From Marinobacterium lutimaris (GTDB lineage: Bacteria; Pseudomonadota; Gammaproteobacteria; Pseudomonadales; Balneatricaceae): 64,000 nucleotides of DNA. The stretch covers positions 372,001 through 436,000 of the forward strand of contig NZ_FNVQ01000004.1 of assembly GCF_900108065.1 (NCBI RefSeq), in the 5' to 3' direction. Each line of letters starts with the position of its first letter. Positions within the stretch are counted from its first letter, which is position 1. Both the position numbers and the translations under genes were made by a program. The notes beneath the pieces are model-generated. The model did no database searches and had not been told where the DNA came from. It was given only the letters and a program-made list of their open reading frames with translations. Positions 7,710 through 18,826 of this stretch are shown in pieces.

Positions 7710-9329
7710 ATGAACGGTGCAGTGAAGAAGGCCCTCTCTATACAGACTAAAGTGAACCTCTCGCTGGCGATTGTGTTCCTGATCGTATTTGCCAGCTCAC
7801 TGACGGCCATATACCGCAGCGAGGGCTCACTCAGCCGTGACGTGGCGGAATTCACCACGCTCGCTACCGCTGATTCCTACTTCGACAGCATCAATATCCT
7901 GATGCTCAGCGGCGCCATGCAGAACCGCGGCACCCTGCAGCAGAAGATTCTCAGCAACGAATCGGTCACCGAGGCCCGTATCATCCGCGGCGCTCCCGTC
8001 ACCGATATGTACGGTCCCGGCAGCGAAGACTCCGTCGTTATGGACGAGCTGGATGAGCGCGCCATGAGCGGCGAGCACGTGGTTGAAGAGTTCAACGACA
8101 GCAAGGGCCACCGTCTGACCGTGGTCACGCCGATGAAGGCACTGAGCGAATACAAGGGCACCAACTGCCTGCTCTGTCACCAGGTCGAAGAAGGCACGGT
8201 GCTGGGCGCCGTCCGTGTCACCTATGACTTCGCCCGGGTCGACGGCGAGATTCTCAAGAACCTGCGCAACGTGGCGCTGGTGGAACTGGCTCTGTTTATT
8301 GCCGGCGTACTGCTGATCAGCTTTATCATCCGTCGCATCGTTATCCGCCCGATCAACGCCTTCGCCAGCACCATGAGCGATATCGAGAAAAACGCCGACC
8401 TGAGCCAGCGTGTCGATATCCAGTCCGGTGACGAGGTCGGTCAGATGGCCACCGCCTTCAACTCCATGCTGGGTACCTTCCAGTCCAGCATTCAGCATGT
8501 GAATGAAACGGTGCAGAAACTGGCCAGCTCCAGCTCCCAGATCAGTACCATCGCCACTCATTCCATCGATGCCGCGCGTGGCCAGCAGATGCAGACCAGT
8601 TCCGTAGCCTCTGCCATGGAACAGATGGAAGCCGCCACCAAGAGCGTGGAGGCCAGTGCCGAAAACACCGTCTCCGCCTCCGATCTGGCGCTGCAGGAGA
8701 GCTCCGACGGCACCCGCGTGACCCAGACCGCCATCGAATCGATCGAGTCGCTGAAGCAGAGTATCGAGCGCGCGACCGCCGTCATTGAACGGCTCGACTC
8801 CCAGAGCGAGAACGTGGGCACGGTGCTGGAGGTGATTCAGAAGGTGGCCGAGCAGACCAATCTGCTGGCGTTGAACGCCGCCATTGAAGCGGCCCGGGCC
8901 GGCGAACAGGGCCGCGGTTTTGCCGTGGTGGCCGACGAGGTACGCACCCTGGCGAGCCGCACCCACGCCTCCACCGAAGAGATCAACAAGATCATCAGCG
9001 ACCTGCAGGTGGATGCCAAGGACGCCGTTTCCGTAATGCGCACTGCGCTCGATGGTGCCGGCGATGGCGTGGAGCATGTGCGTAAAACCGCCAATGCCCT
9101 GAGCAACATCGCCGAGGAGGTCCGTATCATCAACGATATGAACCACCAGGTAGCCAGCGCCGTACGCGAGCAGACCCAGATGGCCACCAGCGTGGAGCAG
9201 AGCATCACCGAGATCAACGACGGCGCCGAAACCACCGCCAGCCGGGCGCAGGAACTGGCCAGCGTTTCTGACCAGCTCAGCGATCTGTCGCAGCAGCTGG
9301 AACAGATGGTGAGCCGATTCAAACTCTGA
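7710..9329 (+). CDS. Methyl-accepting chemotaxis protein with periplasmic CxxCH (c-haem-like) sensor domain
   Basis: A 539-residue chemoreceptor: transmembrane helix at ~16-34, a periplasmic domain of about 150 residues, a second helix at ~187-207, HAMP at ~208-260, then a long methylation and signalling helix pair. The kinase-interaction tip is present ([20 protein letters not shown]). Residues 153-157 read CLLCH, a c-type haem attachment motif just before the second helix. Such motifs occur in redox or gas-sensing receptors such as DcrA. There is no NWETF-type tail. AAAGG lies directly at the ATG; a GTG at 7722 is better spaced and may be the true start. The gene lies between dctPQM and dctBD on the opposite strand, so a role in taxis linked to respiratory substrates is possible but unproven. 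Confidence 0.92.
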   Translation: MNGAVKKALSIQTKVNLSLAIVFLIVFASSLTAIYRSEGSLSRDVAEFTTLATADSYFDSINILMLSGAMQNRGTLQQKILSNESVTEARIIRGAPVTDMYGPGSEDSVVMDELDERAMSGEHVVEEFNDSKGHRLTVVTPMKALSEYKGTNCLLCHQVEEGTVLGAVRVTYDFARVDGEILKNLRNVALVELALFIAGVLLISFIIRRIVIRPINAFASTMSDIEKNADLSQRVDIQSGDEVGQMATAFNSMLGTFQSSIQHVNETVQKLASSSSQISTIATHSIDAARGQQMQTSSVASAMEQMEAATKSVEASAENTVSASDLALQESSDGTRVTQTAIESIESLKQSIERATAVIERLDSQSENVGTVLEVIQKVAEQTNLLALNAAIEAARAGEQGRGFAVVADEVRTLASRTHASTEEINKIISDLQVDAKDAVSVMRTALDGAGDGVEHVRKTANALSNIAEEVRIINDMNHQVASAVREQTQMATSVEQSITEINDGAETTASRAQELASVSDQLSDLSQQLEQMVSRFKL

Positions 9330-9352
9330 TTGCGGGGACAGTTTAGAGGAGT

Positions 9353-9388
9353 TTTAAAAGAGTGGCGGATTTTCGCCACTCTTTTAAA
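9353..9388. terminator. Bidirectional terminator between chemoreceptor and dctD
   Basis: A perfect 15-bp stem (arms at 9353-9367 and 9374-9388) with a 6-nt loop, AT-rich at the base so that either transcript ends in a U-run. It serves the converging chemoreceptor and dctBD genes. Confidence 0.85.
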
Positions 9389-9457
9389 TCCGGGTAATAG
9401 GCACGCCACCATGCCGATTGGACATGGCCCCGCAGTGATTTCAAACCACGGCGGTTT

Positions 9458-9482
9458 ATCGCGACGGGGGCGTCGCTCCTAC
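9458..9482 (-). repeat. REP-like palindromic element 1
   Basis: On the minus strand this begins GTAGGAGCGACGCC and continues into an internal inverted repeat GCGACG / CGTCGC. The GTAGGAGCG head is the classic Pseudomonas-type REP start. It faces the second element at 9505 in inverted orientation, forming a BIME-like pair. Confidence 0.65.
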
Positions 9483-9504
9483 GCAAAAGCAACCACTCCA
9501 CCCG

Positions 9505-9531
9505 GTAGGAGGCCCGCCCCCGGGCCGATTG
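9505..9531 (+). repeat. REP-like palindromic element 2
   Basis: It begins GGTAGGAGGCCCGCC and ends GGGCCGATTG, sharing the GTAGGAG head and palindromic body with element 1 and with the copy at 20825-20851. It is oriented opposite to element 1. Confidence 0.65.
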
Positions 9532-9586
9532 AACCCGGCACGGCGGTTATTTCAAACTCTGGCGGTTGATCGTGGCGCGACGCCGC

Positions 9587-10960
9587 TTACGCCTTGTAGT
9601 CTTCCTTTTCCAGTCCGTACTTCTTCATCTTGTCGTACAGGGTTTTGCGCGGCAGGCCCAGCGCATGCAGGGTGTCCTTGATCGAACCGCCATGCTTGGA
9701 GAGCTCGGTGTGGATCAGCATGCGCTCGAACCGCTCCACCTGTTCCGGCAGGGTCAGGCCGTTGCCCTGGGCCTCGTCGGTGATCGGCCGGTTGTCGAAG
9801 TCGAAGGTGCAGGATTCACCCAGCAGCACATAACGCTCCGCCAGGTTACGCAGCTCACGCACGTTACCGGGCCAGTCATGCATCAACAGGCTGTGCATGC
9901 GCTCGGCGGAAACCTCCACCACCTCGCGTCCATACAGCGCCGAGGCCACCAGTACGAAATGCTGGAACAGCAGTGAAATATCTTCGCGGCGCTCGCGCAG
10001 CGGCGGGATATCGATCCTGACCACATTCAGACGGTAGTAGAGGTCTTCACGGAACTTACCCTCTTCCGCCAGTTTTTTCAGATCGATTTTGGCCGCGGCC
10101 ACCACGCGGATATCCAGCGGGATCAGCTGGTTGGAACCCAGACGTTCTATGGCGCGCTCCTCGAGCACCCGCAGCAGTTTGATCTGCAGCGACATCGGCA
10201 TGCTCTCGATCTCATCGAGAAACAGTGTGCCACCGTTGGCGTGTTCCAGCTTGCCTATACGCCGCGCCTTGGCACCGGTAAAAGCACCCGCCTCGTGACC
10301 GAAAAGCTCACTCTCGATCAGGTTTTCCGGCACCGCGCCGCAGTTGATGGCGACGAAGTTTTTCGACCGCCGCGGACTGCTCTCATGGATATAGCGCGCC
10401 ACCAGATCCTTGCCGGAGCCGGTTTCGGCCAGGATCAGAATATCCGCCGGGGTCTCCGCCACTGTTTTGCACAGTTTGCGCAGGGCGACGATTTTCGGGT
10501 CTTTACCCACCAGGCGCGGCCCCGCCGTGTTCTGTATCTCCAGCTCCTGACGCAGACGCCGGTTTTCCAGCGTTAGCCGGCGCTTGTCGACGGCACGACG
10601 CACGGTATCGAGCAGAAAATCGGAAGCGAACGGCTTTTCGATAAAGTCGTAGGCCCCTTCGCGTATGGCGCTGACCGCCATGGAGATATCGCCATGTCCG
10701 GTAATCAGTATCACCGGCAGCTCACTGTCTACCGCCCGCACCTGGCGCATCAGCTCCAGGCCATCGATGCCGGGCATGTTGATATCGGTAACGATCACAC
10801 CGGGCCAGTCCGGATCCAGGCGCTCCAGCACACCGTCTGCTGAAGGCAGGGCTTCCACCGTGTAGCCCTCAAGCTCCAGCGTCTGCCCCGCCGCCAGTCG
10901 TATATGTTTCTCATCGTCGATCAGCAGTATCGGTGCGATCGTCGCTTCAACGCTTGTCAT
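9587..10960 (-). CDS. dctD: C4-dicarboxylate response regulator DctD (NtrC family, sigma-54 activator)
   Basis: A 457-residue regulator with a receiver domain at 8-125 (phospho-acceptor Asp59, Lys109), then an AAA+ sigma-54 interaction domain at ~150-380 and a Fis-type helix-turn-helix at ~425-457. The Walker A reads AETGSGKD (178-185), slightly off the usual GETGTGKE, and the sigma-54-contacting GAFTGA loop is intact at 225-230. It starts one base after the dctB stop, so the pair is co-translated, with GGAGGAATAGG as ribosome site. It is expected to activate the dctPQM promoter at 7409-7423 when phosphorylated by DctB. Confidence 0.95.
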   Translation of the reverse strand: MTSVEATIAPILLIDDEKHIRLAAGQTLELEGYTVEALPSADGVLERLDPDWPGVIVTDINMPGIDGLELMRQVRAVDSELPVILITGHGDISMAVSAIREGAYDFIEKPFASDFLLDTVRRAVDKRRLTLENRRLRQELEIQNTAGPRLVGKDPKIVALRKLCKTVAETPADILILAETGSGKDLVARYIHESSPRRSKNFVAINCGAVPENLIESELFGHEAGAFTGAKARRIGKLEHANGGTLFLDEIESMPMSLQIKLLRVLEERAIERLGSNQLIPLDIRVVAAAKIDLKKLAEEGKFREDLYYRLNVVRIDIPPLRERREDISLLFQHFVLVASALYGREVVEVSAERMHSLLMHDWPGNVRELRNLAERYVLLGESCTFDFDNRPITDEAQGNGLTLPEQVERFERMLIHTELSKHGGSIKDTLHALGLPRKTLYDKMKKYGLEKEDYKA

Positions 10961-10961
10961 C

Positions 10962-13241
10962 CTATTCCTCCGCCGGCAGGACTGTCAGTTCCGGGCGCAC
11001 GCCACGGGGCAGATCGATGGTAAATACCGCACCGCCCTCGGGATGATTCGCCGCCGTGAGCTTTCCGTCCAGGGTTTCGACGATCCTGTAGGAGATCGAC
11101 AACCCAAGCCCCAACCCCTGGCCCGACTTCTTGGTGGTGAAGAAGGGTTCAAATACTCGTTCAAGATCCTTTTCGGGGATACCCGGCCCATGGTCGCGCA
11201 CCGCCAGCAGCAGGCGCTTGTCATGGGTCTCAATGCTGACATCGATGCGCTTGTCCGGGCTCTGCTCCATCGCCTGCAACGCGTTGGCCAGCAGGTTCAC
11301 CAGCACCTGCTCGAGCCTGAGAATGTCGCCGAGCACGTAAAATTCAGCCAGCCGCTGCGGCCAGTGCACATCGACACCGGCCTTTTCGAAGCGGCCGTAC
11401 ATCAGCGACATGGCGCCATCGCGCACCGCCTGGAGCGATACCAGCTCTGAGCTGTTACTGCTTTTGCGGGCAAACTCCTTGAGCGGATGGATGATGCGGC
11501 TCATGCGCTCGGTGAGGCCGCTGATCTCGGTGAGATTGCTGTCCACGGTTTCCAGTCGGTCCCGGGCCAGGAAGGCGCGGGCGTTATCGGCGTAGTTGCG
11601 GATCGCCGTCAGCGGCTGGTTCAGTTCGTGGTTGATCCCGGCGGACATCTGCCCGATGACCGCAAGTTTCGCGGTCTGGATCAGTTCGTTCTGGGTCTGG
11701 CTGTGCTGTTCCATCTCTTCGCGCAGCTTGTCGTTGGCGCGGCTCAGGTCGGCGGTACGCTCTTCCACCCGGCTTTCCAGCGCTTCCTGGGCAGCCCGCA
11801 GCCGGTCCTCCTGCTCCTTGCGCTCGGTCAGGTCGTGCAGGGTGACGATAAAGTGGCGGCCATCGGTCAGCGCCATGCGGTTGATGGTGATCTCCAGCGG
11901 AATCTCGCCACCATCGCCACGCAGCCCGGTGACCTCCGCGTTAAGCAGGTCCGCCTGCTCGACGGTATCGGCCAGGATATGGCGCCAGCATTTGACCCGG
12001 TCCGGTTGTGTCAGCAGCTGACTGAAATAGTGCCCACGCACCCGCTCCAGACTCTGCCCGAACAGGATTTCTGCGGTGGGATTGATCGACTCGATACAAC
12101 CGCTGGAATCTAGCACCACCAGCCCCGCATGGGTGTTGTCGATAATCGCCCGTACTCGCGCTTCGTTCTCCTCCAGCGCCAGCATCTCGCGTTGCTGGAA
12201 CAGGGCCCGCTCGCGCACGATACGACGACGCGCCAGCAGGAACAGGATCAGCAGAGTGATGGCGGCGGTACTGAAGCCCACCAGCAGCAGCGCACTCCAC
12301 ATCGCCTCGCCTACTGGCGCCAGGCTCGCCAGTACCGAGACATGAAGGCCGGTACCCGGCACCTGCTTGCGACGCAGCACATACTTTTTCGGTTCCACCC
12401 CATCGAGGGCTTCGTTGCGGATCTCCTTACCATCGAGCAGCGTAATCAGCTCACCGCCCTCAGCCAGGGGTTCTCGTTTAACCACTTCCAGCGCCGACAG
12501 CTCGTAATCGCCGTAGCGCTGGCTATCCACAATGCGCCCAAGATCGGCCTGGGAGAGCGCCCGCAGCGAGCGAAACTTCCATTCCGGCCGGGTCGAAATA
12601 AAGATGATCCCATCGGAGTCGGTCACCAGAATATCGATCAGCGGGTTACTCCAGTGGCGCTCCACATCGTGCAGATCCACCTTGACCACTACCGCGCCAA
12701 CCACCTTGCCATCAAGACGCAGAGGACTGGAGAAGTAATAACCGCGGCGGTTGGAGGTGGTGCCCAGTGCAAAGTAACGACCTTCGTTACCAGCCATGGC
12801 GTCCTGGAAATAGGGGCGGAAGCTGAAGTTACGACCGATAAAGGTGTCTTCCTTGCGCCAGTTGCTGGCCGCCACGGTCAACCCCTCGGCGTTCATCAGG
12901 TAGGCATCGGTGGTGCCCATGATCTCGTTAACCTGCTCGAGATAACGGTTGGCGCTGTCGATGGCAGGGACGCCTGCTTCGGCTACCACGGCGGAGCGTA
13001 GATCGGAATGAGTCGAGAGCAGATGCGGCAAATCTTTGTAGCGGCTCAGCTTCTGTTGCAAACTGATAATATAGCGATCGAGGTGAGACTCGGCACTCTG
13101 CTGCAGATCTTCAAGCGCCTCCTGTCGGCTGATCACGCCGGTTTCAAGCAGGAGCAGGGAGAACAGCGCAAGCAGCAGGAACAGGATGGCAGGCCGCAAG
13201 GCCTTGGGCGGATGGATGGACGGGTCGGTTTTTTCCGCCAT
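10962..13241 (-). CDS. dctB: C4-dicarboxylate sensor histidine kinase DctB with extra PAS domain
   Basis: A 759-residue sensor kinase: transmembrane helix at ~17-34, a large periplasmic dCache-type domain (~40-310), a second helix at ~316-337, PAS at ~358-475, a coiled coil at ~475-520, and HisKA with His538 in GINHELNQPL. The HATPase domain has N, G1 (DHGPGIPE) and G2 (GQGLGLGLS) boxes. It would sense C4-dicarboxylates in the periplasm and phosphorylate DctD. It is longer than rhizobial DctB (about 620 residues) because of the cytoplasmic PAS domain, which could add a redox or ligand input. First gene of the dctBD operon. Confidence 0.94.
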   Translation of the reverse strand: MAEKTDPSIHPPKALRPAILFLLLALFSLLLLETGVISRQEALEDLQQSAESHLDRYIISLQQKLSRYKDLPHLLSTHSDLRSAVVAEAGVPAIDSANRYLEQVNEIMGTTDAYLMNAEGLTVAASNWRKEDTFIGRNFSFRPYFQDAMAGNEGRYFALGTTSNRRGYYFSSPLRLDGKVVGAVVVKVDLHDVERHWSNPLIDILVTDSDGIIFISTRPEWKFRSLRALSQADLGRIVDSQRYGDYELSALEVVKREPLAEGGELITLLDGKEIRNEALDGVEPKKYVLRRKQVPGTGLHVSVLASLAPVGEAMWSALLLVGFSTAAITLLILFLLARRRIVRERALFQQREMLALEENEARVRAIIDNTHAGLVVLDSSGCIESINPTAEILFGQSLERVRGHYFSQLLTQPDRVKCWRHILADTVEQADLLNAEVTGLRGDGGEIPLEITINRMALTDGRHFIVTLHDLTERKEQEDRLRAAQEALESRVEERTADLSRANDKLREEMEQHSQTQNELIQTAKLAVIGQMSAGINHELNQPLTAIRNYADNARAFLARDRLETVDSNLTEISGLTERMSRIIHPLKEFARKSSNSSELVSLQAVRDGAMSLMYGRFEKAGVDVHWPQRLAEFYVLGDILRLEQVLVNLLANALQAMEQSPDKRIDVSIETHDKRLLLAVRDHGPGIPEKDLERVFEPFFTTKKSGQGLGLGLSISYRIVETLDGKLTAANHPEGGAVFTIDLPRGVRPELTVLPAEE

Positions 13242-13357
13242 CTTATCGACCTATCTCCATGTTGAAATCCTGCATGACTTGAAATTGTAGTGTCTGAATC
13301 TTACTTTAGTCGCGCTCCGCCGAACAGGCGTCCTCCACTGCAAGCAGAGACCTTCCG

Positions 13358-14794
13358 ATGCTGAAACGTACCAAGATCGTTGCCACCCTGGGCCCCTCCA
13401 CCGACCAACCCGGCGTTCTGGAACAGCTGATTCAGAGCGGCGTGAATACTGTCCGCCTTAACTTCTCCCACGGTAGCGCCGACGATCATCGCCAGCGTGT
13501 TCAGGCGGTGCGCGAAGCCAGCCGCAAGCTGGGCATTTCAGTCGCGGCCCTGGGCGACCTCCAGGGACCGAAGATCCGTATCGCCCGCTTTGCCGAGGGT
13601 CCGATCACGCTGAAGATCGGCGATCACTTTGTCCTCGACGCGGCGCTGGACACCAACGCCGGCAACCAGCAGGAAGTTGGCATCGACTACAAGGCGCTGC
13701 CGGGTGACTGCGTTGAAGGCGATATCCTGCTGCTCGACGATGGCCGCGTGCAGCTGCGTGTTACCAGCATCGAAGGCAGCCGCATAAACACCGAAGTGAC
13801 CATCGGCGGCAAGCTCTCCAACAACAAGGGCATCAACCGCCAGGGCGGCGGTCTTTCCGCTGCCGCGCTGACCGAAAAAGACAAGGCCGACATCAAGGTG
13901 GTGGCCGAGCTGGACCTGGACTATGTCGCGGTCTCCTTCCCGCGCTCCGGCGACGATCTGCGCGAAGCCCGCGCCCTGCTCGATGAAGCCGGCAGCCGCG
14001 CCGAGATCATCGCCAAGGTGGAGCGCGCCGAAACCGTCGCTACCGAAGCGGCGCTGGATGAGATCATCCTTGCCTGCGACGGCGTCATGGTGGCCCGAGG
14101 CGACCTGGGCGTTGAGATCGGCGATGCCGAGCTGATCGGCGTACAGAAGCACATCATCCGCCGCGGCCGCGAGCTGAACCGCGTTGTCATCACCGCCACC
14201 CAGATGATGGAAACCATGATCACCGCACCGATGCCGACCCGTGCCGAGGTGTTTGACGTGGCCAACGCCATCCTCGACGGCACCGATGCGGTGATGCTGT
14301 CCGCAGAGACCGCTGCCGGCCAATACCCGGTAGAGGTAGTGCAGGCGATGACCCGCATCTGCCAGGGCGCCGAGAAGCACCTGCTGTCGCGTCCGATCAC
14401 CACCGAGCCGGAACATGCCTGTAAGAGCAGCGACGAGGCGATCGCCCGTTCCGCCATGTTCACCGCCAACAGTCTGCCGACCATCAAGGCGATCATCTGC
14501 CTGACCGAATCCGGCTCTACCCCGCTGTGGATGTCGCGTATCCGCTCCGGTCTGCCGATCTACGCGCTGACCCGTAACGAGCAGACCATGCGTCGCGTGG
14601 CCCTCTACCGCGGTGTGGAAGCGATGTTCTTCGACGCCACCCAGGCCAGCGAAGCGAAGCTCAACGAAGAGGCGCTGGCGGGACTGGTTGCCGCCGGCAA
14701 GATCAACAGCGGCGACACCGTGCTGCTGACCCGCGGCCAGAAGCTGGGCGTGCATGGCGGCACCAACTCCATGCAGATCATCCAGGTGCCCTGA
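13358..14794 (+). CDS. pykA: Pyruvate kinase II
   Basis: A 478-residue enzyme converting phosphoenolpyruvate and ADP to pyruvate and ATP, the last step of glycolysis. The sequence aligns along its length with E. coli PykA rather than PykF: RTKIVATLGPS at the start, NFSHGSADDH, GDLQGPKIRI, SNNKGINRQGGGLSA, and the catalytic region AKVERAE and MVARGDLGVEI. The C-terminal allosteric domain is complete. The upstream ribosome site is weak. A terminator follows directly. Pyruvate kinase next to the dct genes is probably coincidental; there is no shared promoter. Confidence 0.96.
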   Translation: MLKRTKIVATLGPSTDQPGVLEQLIQSGVNTVRLNFSHGSADDHRQRVQAVREASRKLGISVAALGDLQGPKIRIARFAEGPITLKIGDHFVLDAALDTNAGNQQEVGIDYKALPGDCVEGDILLLDDGRVQLRVTSIEGSRINTEVTIGGKLSNNKGINRQGGGLSAAALTEKDKADIKVVAELDLDYVAVSFPRSGDDLREARALLDEAGSRAEIIAKVERAETVATEAALDEIILACDGVMVARGDLGVEIGDAELIGVQKHIIRRGRELNRVVITATQMMETMITAPMPTRAEVFDVANAILDGTDAVMLSAETAAGQYPVEVVQAMTRICQGAEKHLLSRPITTEPEHACKSSDEAIARSAMFTANSLPTIKAIICLTESGSTPLWMSRIRSGLPIYALTRNEQTMRRVALYRGVEAMFFDATQASEAKLNEEALAGLVAAGKINSGDTVLLTRGQKLGVHGGTNSMQIIQVP

Positions 14795-14818
14795 GCACCG
14801 CGTTGCTGACAGCCATCC

Positions 14819-14843
14819 AGCCCCCGCCACGCGGGGGCTTTTT
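14819..14843 (+). terminator. Rho-independent terminator of pykA
   Basis: A 9-bp stem AGCCCCCGC / GCGGGGGCT with a 3-nt loop followed by a run of T, 25 bp after the pykA stop. Confidence 0.9.
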
Positions 14844-14881
14844 CCACCTCGATTCGCTCTCCATTCACCCCGGAAAACCCC

Positions 14882-17152
<2,271 letters not shown>

Positions 17153-17157
17153 GGTGC

Positions 17158-17187
17158 ATGACTCCCGCCCTTGGGCGGGCGTATAAT
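17158..17187 (+). promoter_or_regulatory. Hairpin and sigma-70-like promoter ahead of gshA
   Basis: A TATAAT at 17182-17187 lies 18 bp after an ATGACT hexamer that could serve as a weak -35. A 7-bp inverted repeat (CCCGCCC-TT-GGGCGGG, 17164-17179) occupies the spacer; it lacks a T-run, so it may be a regulatory hairpin or a weak end for tex. Confidence 0.5.
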
Positions 17188-17221
17188 GCCGCGTTTTAGT
17201 CTTTTGAACAGGAATTCACCT

Positions 17222-18787
17222 GTGCAGGCAACTCTGGAAAAACATCTGGATCTACTGGTCGCCACCGGCGATGCCAAACTGCTGACCCAACTGGGCCATG
17301 GCATCGAGAAAGAGGGCTTGCGAGTCGACTCTCAGGGGCGTCTGGCACAGACCGACCATCCGCGCGCGCTCGGCTCCACGCTGACGCATCCGCAGATCAC
17401 CACCGACTATTCCGAAGCGCTGCTGGAGTTCATCACTCCGGTGTGCGATACGCCGGCGGACACGCTGGCCTACCTCGCTGACCTGCACCGCTACACCTAC
17501 AAGCACCTCGGCGACGAAGAGCTCTGGAACGCCAGCATGCCCTGCGATATCCCGTCCGAGGCGGCGATCCGCATCGCCGAGTATGGCCGTTCCAACGTGG
17601 GTACGATGAAACACATCTACCGCGTTGGTCTGCAGCACCGCTACGGCAAGATGATGCAGACCATAGCCGGTATTCATTACAACTTTTCACTGCCGGAAAA
17701 CTTCTGGCCGGTGTATCAGCAGCTGACGCAGACCGCGGGCACTATGGATGCGTTCCGCTCCGCCGGTTACTTCGGCCTTATCCGCAACTTCCGCCGCTAC
17801 AGCTGGCTGCTGCTTTACCTGTTCGGTGCCTCACCGGCGCTGTCATCCAGCTTTATGCAAGGCCGCCCGAATCAACTGGAAAAGATCGGCGACCATACGC
17901 TGTTCATGCCCTGGGCCACCTCGCTGCGAATGAGCGACCTGGGTTACTCCAACAAGGCGCAGTCGGCACTGAATATCTGCTACAACCATCTCGACAGCTA
18001 CACCGCCTCGCTGAGCGATGCGATCCGCAGGCCCCACCCGGCTTACGAACAGCTGGGTGTGAAGCAGAACGGCCAGTACAACCAGCTCAACACCAACCTG
18101 CTGCAGATCGAGAACGAGTACTACAGCGACGTGCGTCCGAAACGGGTGACCCGTTCCGGCGAGAAGCCGATCCAGGCGCTGCGTGAGCGCGGTGTGGAGT
18201 ACATCGAGGTGCGCAGCACCGATATCGACCCACTGAAACCGCTGGGGATCGATCTGGAGCAGTCCCTGTTTATGGATGCGTTCCTGATCACCTGCCTGAT
18301 CTGCTCCAACGAGCCGATCACCGATGCCGAGTGCGAACAGATCGCCATCAACCACCAGCTGATCGTTACCCGTGGCCGTGAGCCTGGCCTGAAACTGGCC
18401 TGCTACAACGGTGGCCAGAGCGTGGCCGAGCGCGGCAGCGATATGCTCGACCAGGTGCGACTCACCGCCCAGGTAATGGACAGCATCAAGGGCGGCGACA
18501 GCTATACCAAAGCGGTGGATGCGCAGTACGCCAAGCTGGAAGATCCGGATCAGACGCCGTCGGCACAGGTGCTGAACGCCATCCGCGAAAGCGGTGCCGG
18601 TTATAACGAATGGGCGCTGCAACAGAGCCGCACACACCGGAAAAACCTGTGCGCTACGCCGTTGTCAGCGGAAAAAGAGCGGCTGTTCGACAAGATGGCC
18701 GCGGATTCCCTGGCCGAGCAGCAGGCGATTGAGGCCGCCGACAGCCAGAGCTTCGACGAATTCCTCGCCCACTACATGGCAAGTTAA
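17222..18787 (+). CDS. gshA: Glutamate-cysteine ligase (gamma-proteobacterial type)
   Basis: A 521-residue ligase joining glutamate and cysteine with ATP, the first step of glutathione synthesis. It matches E. coli GshA across its length: GIEKEGLRVD (ATP/glutamate site), DYSEALLEFITP, and AGIHYNFSLP in the catalytic core. The GTG at 17222 is chosen because AGGA lies 8 nt ahead, a TATAAT promoter lies only 35 bp upstream, and the product then has the E. coli length (518). Starts at 17171 or 17186 would overlap the promoter. A weak hairpin follows the stop. Confidence 0.94.
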   Translation: MQATLEKHLDLLVATGDAKLLTQLGHGIEKEGLRVDSQGRLAQTDHPRALGSTLTHPQITTDYSEALLEFITPVCDTPADTLAYLADLHRYTYKHLGDEELWNASMPCDIPSEAAIRIAEYGRSNVGTMKHIYRVGLQHRYGKMMQTIAGIHYNFSLPENFWPVYQQLTQTAGTMDAFRSAGYFGLIRNFRRYSWLLLYLFGASPALSSSFMQGRPNQLEKIGDHTLFMPWATSLRMSDLGYSNKAQSALNICYNHLDSYTASLSDAIRRPHPAYEQLGVKQNGQYNQLNTNLLQIENEYYSDVRPKRVTRSGEKPIQALRERGVEYIEVRSTDIDPLKPLGIDLEQSLFMDAFLITCLICSNEPITDAECEQIAINHQLIVTRGREPGLKLACYNGGQSVAERGSDMLDQVRLTAQVMDSIKGGDSYTKAVDAQYAKLEDPDQTPSAQVLNAIRESGAGYNEWALQQSRTHRKNLCATPLSAEKERLFDKMAADSLAEQQAIEAADSQSFDEFLAHYMAS

Positions 18788-18792
18788 ATGAC

Positions 18793-18810
18793 GGCCAGCT
18801 AAGGCTGGCC
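18793..18810 (+). terminator. Weak hairpin after gshA
   Basis: A 7-bp stem GGCCAGC / GCTGGCC with a TAAG loop, followed by GGGTTT rather than a clean T-run. It is a possible terminator between converging gshA and the FliL-like gene. Confidence 0.4.
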
Positions 18811-18826
18811 GGGTTTCCCGCCTGTT

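Larger units (their letters stand above)
9413..9571. repeat. 48-bp imperfect direct repeat flanking two REP-like elements
   Basis: Two copies of a 48-bp unit, at 9413-9460 and 9524-9571, agree at 37 of 48 positions by eye. Both begin GCCGATTG and contain ATTTCAAAC and GGCGGTT. Together with the REP-like palindromes inside the interval they fill the chemoreceptor-dctD gap. No coding potential is seen here. Confidence 0.65.

Noticed and set aside
7827-9146. A 439-codon open frame on the minus strand inside the chemoreceptor gene
   Set aside because: It is a shadow of the chemoreceptor coiled coil; Gly/His-rich with no domain.
17171-17221. Longer gshA start at 17171 or 17186
   Set aside because: The TATAAT box at 17182-17187 lies inside it and the GTG at 17222 has a good ribosome site and the family length.
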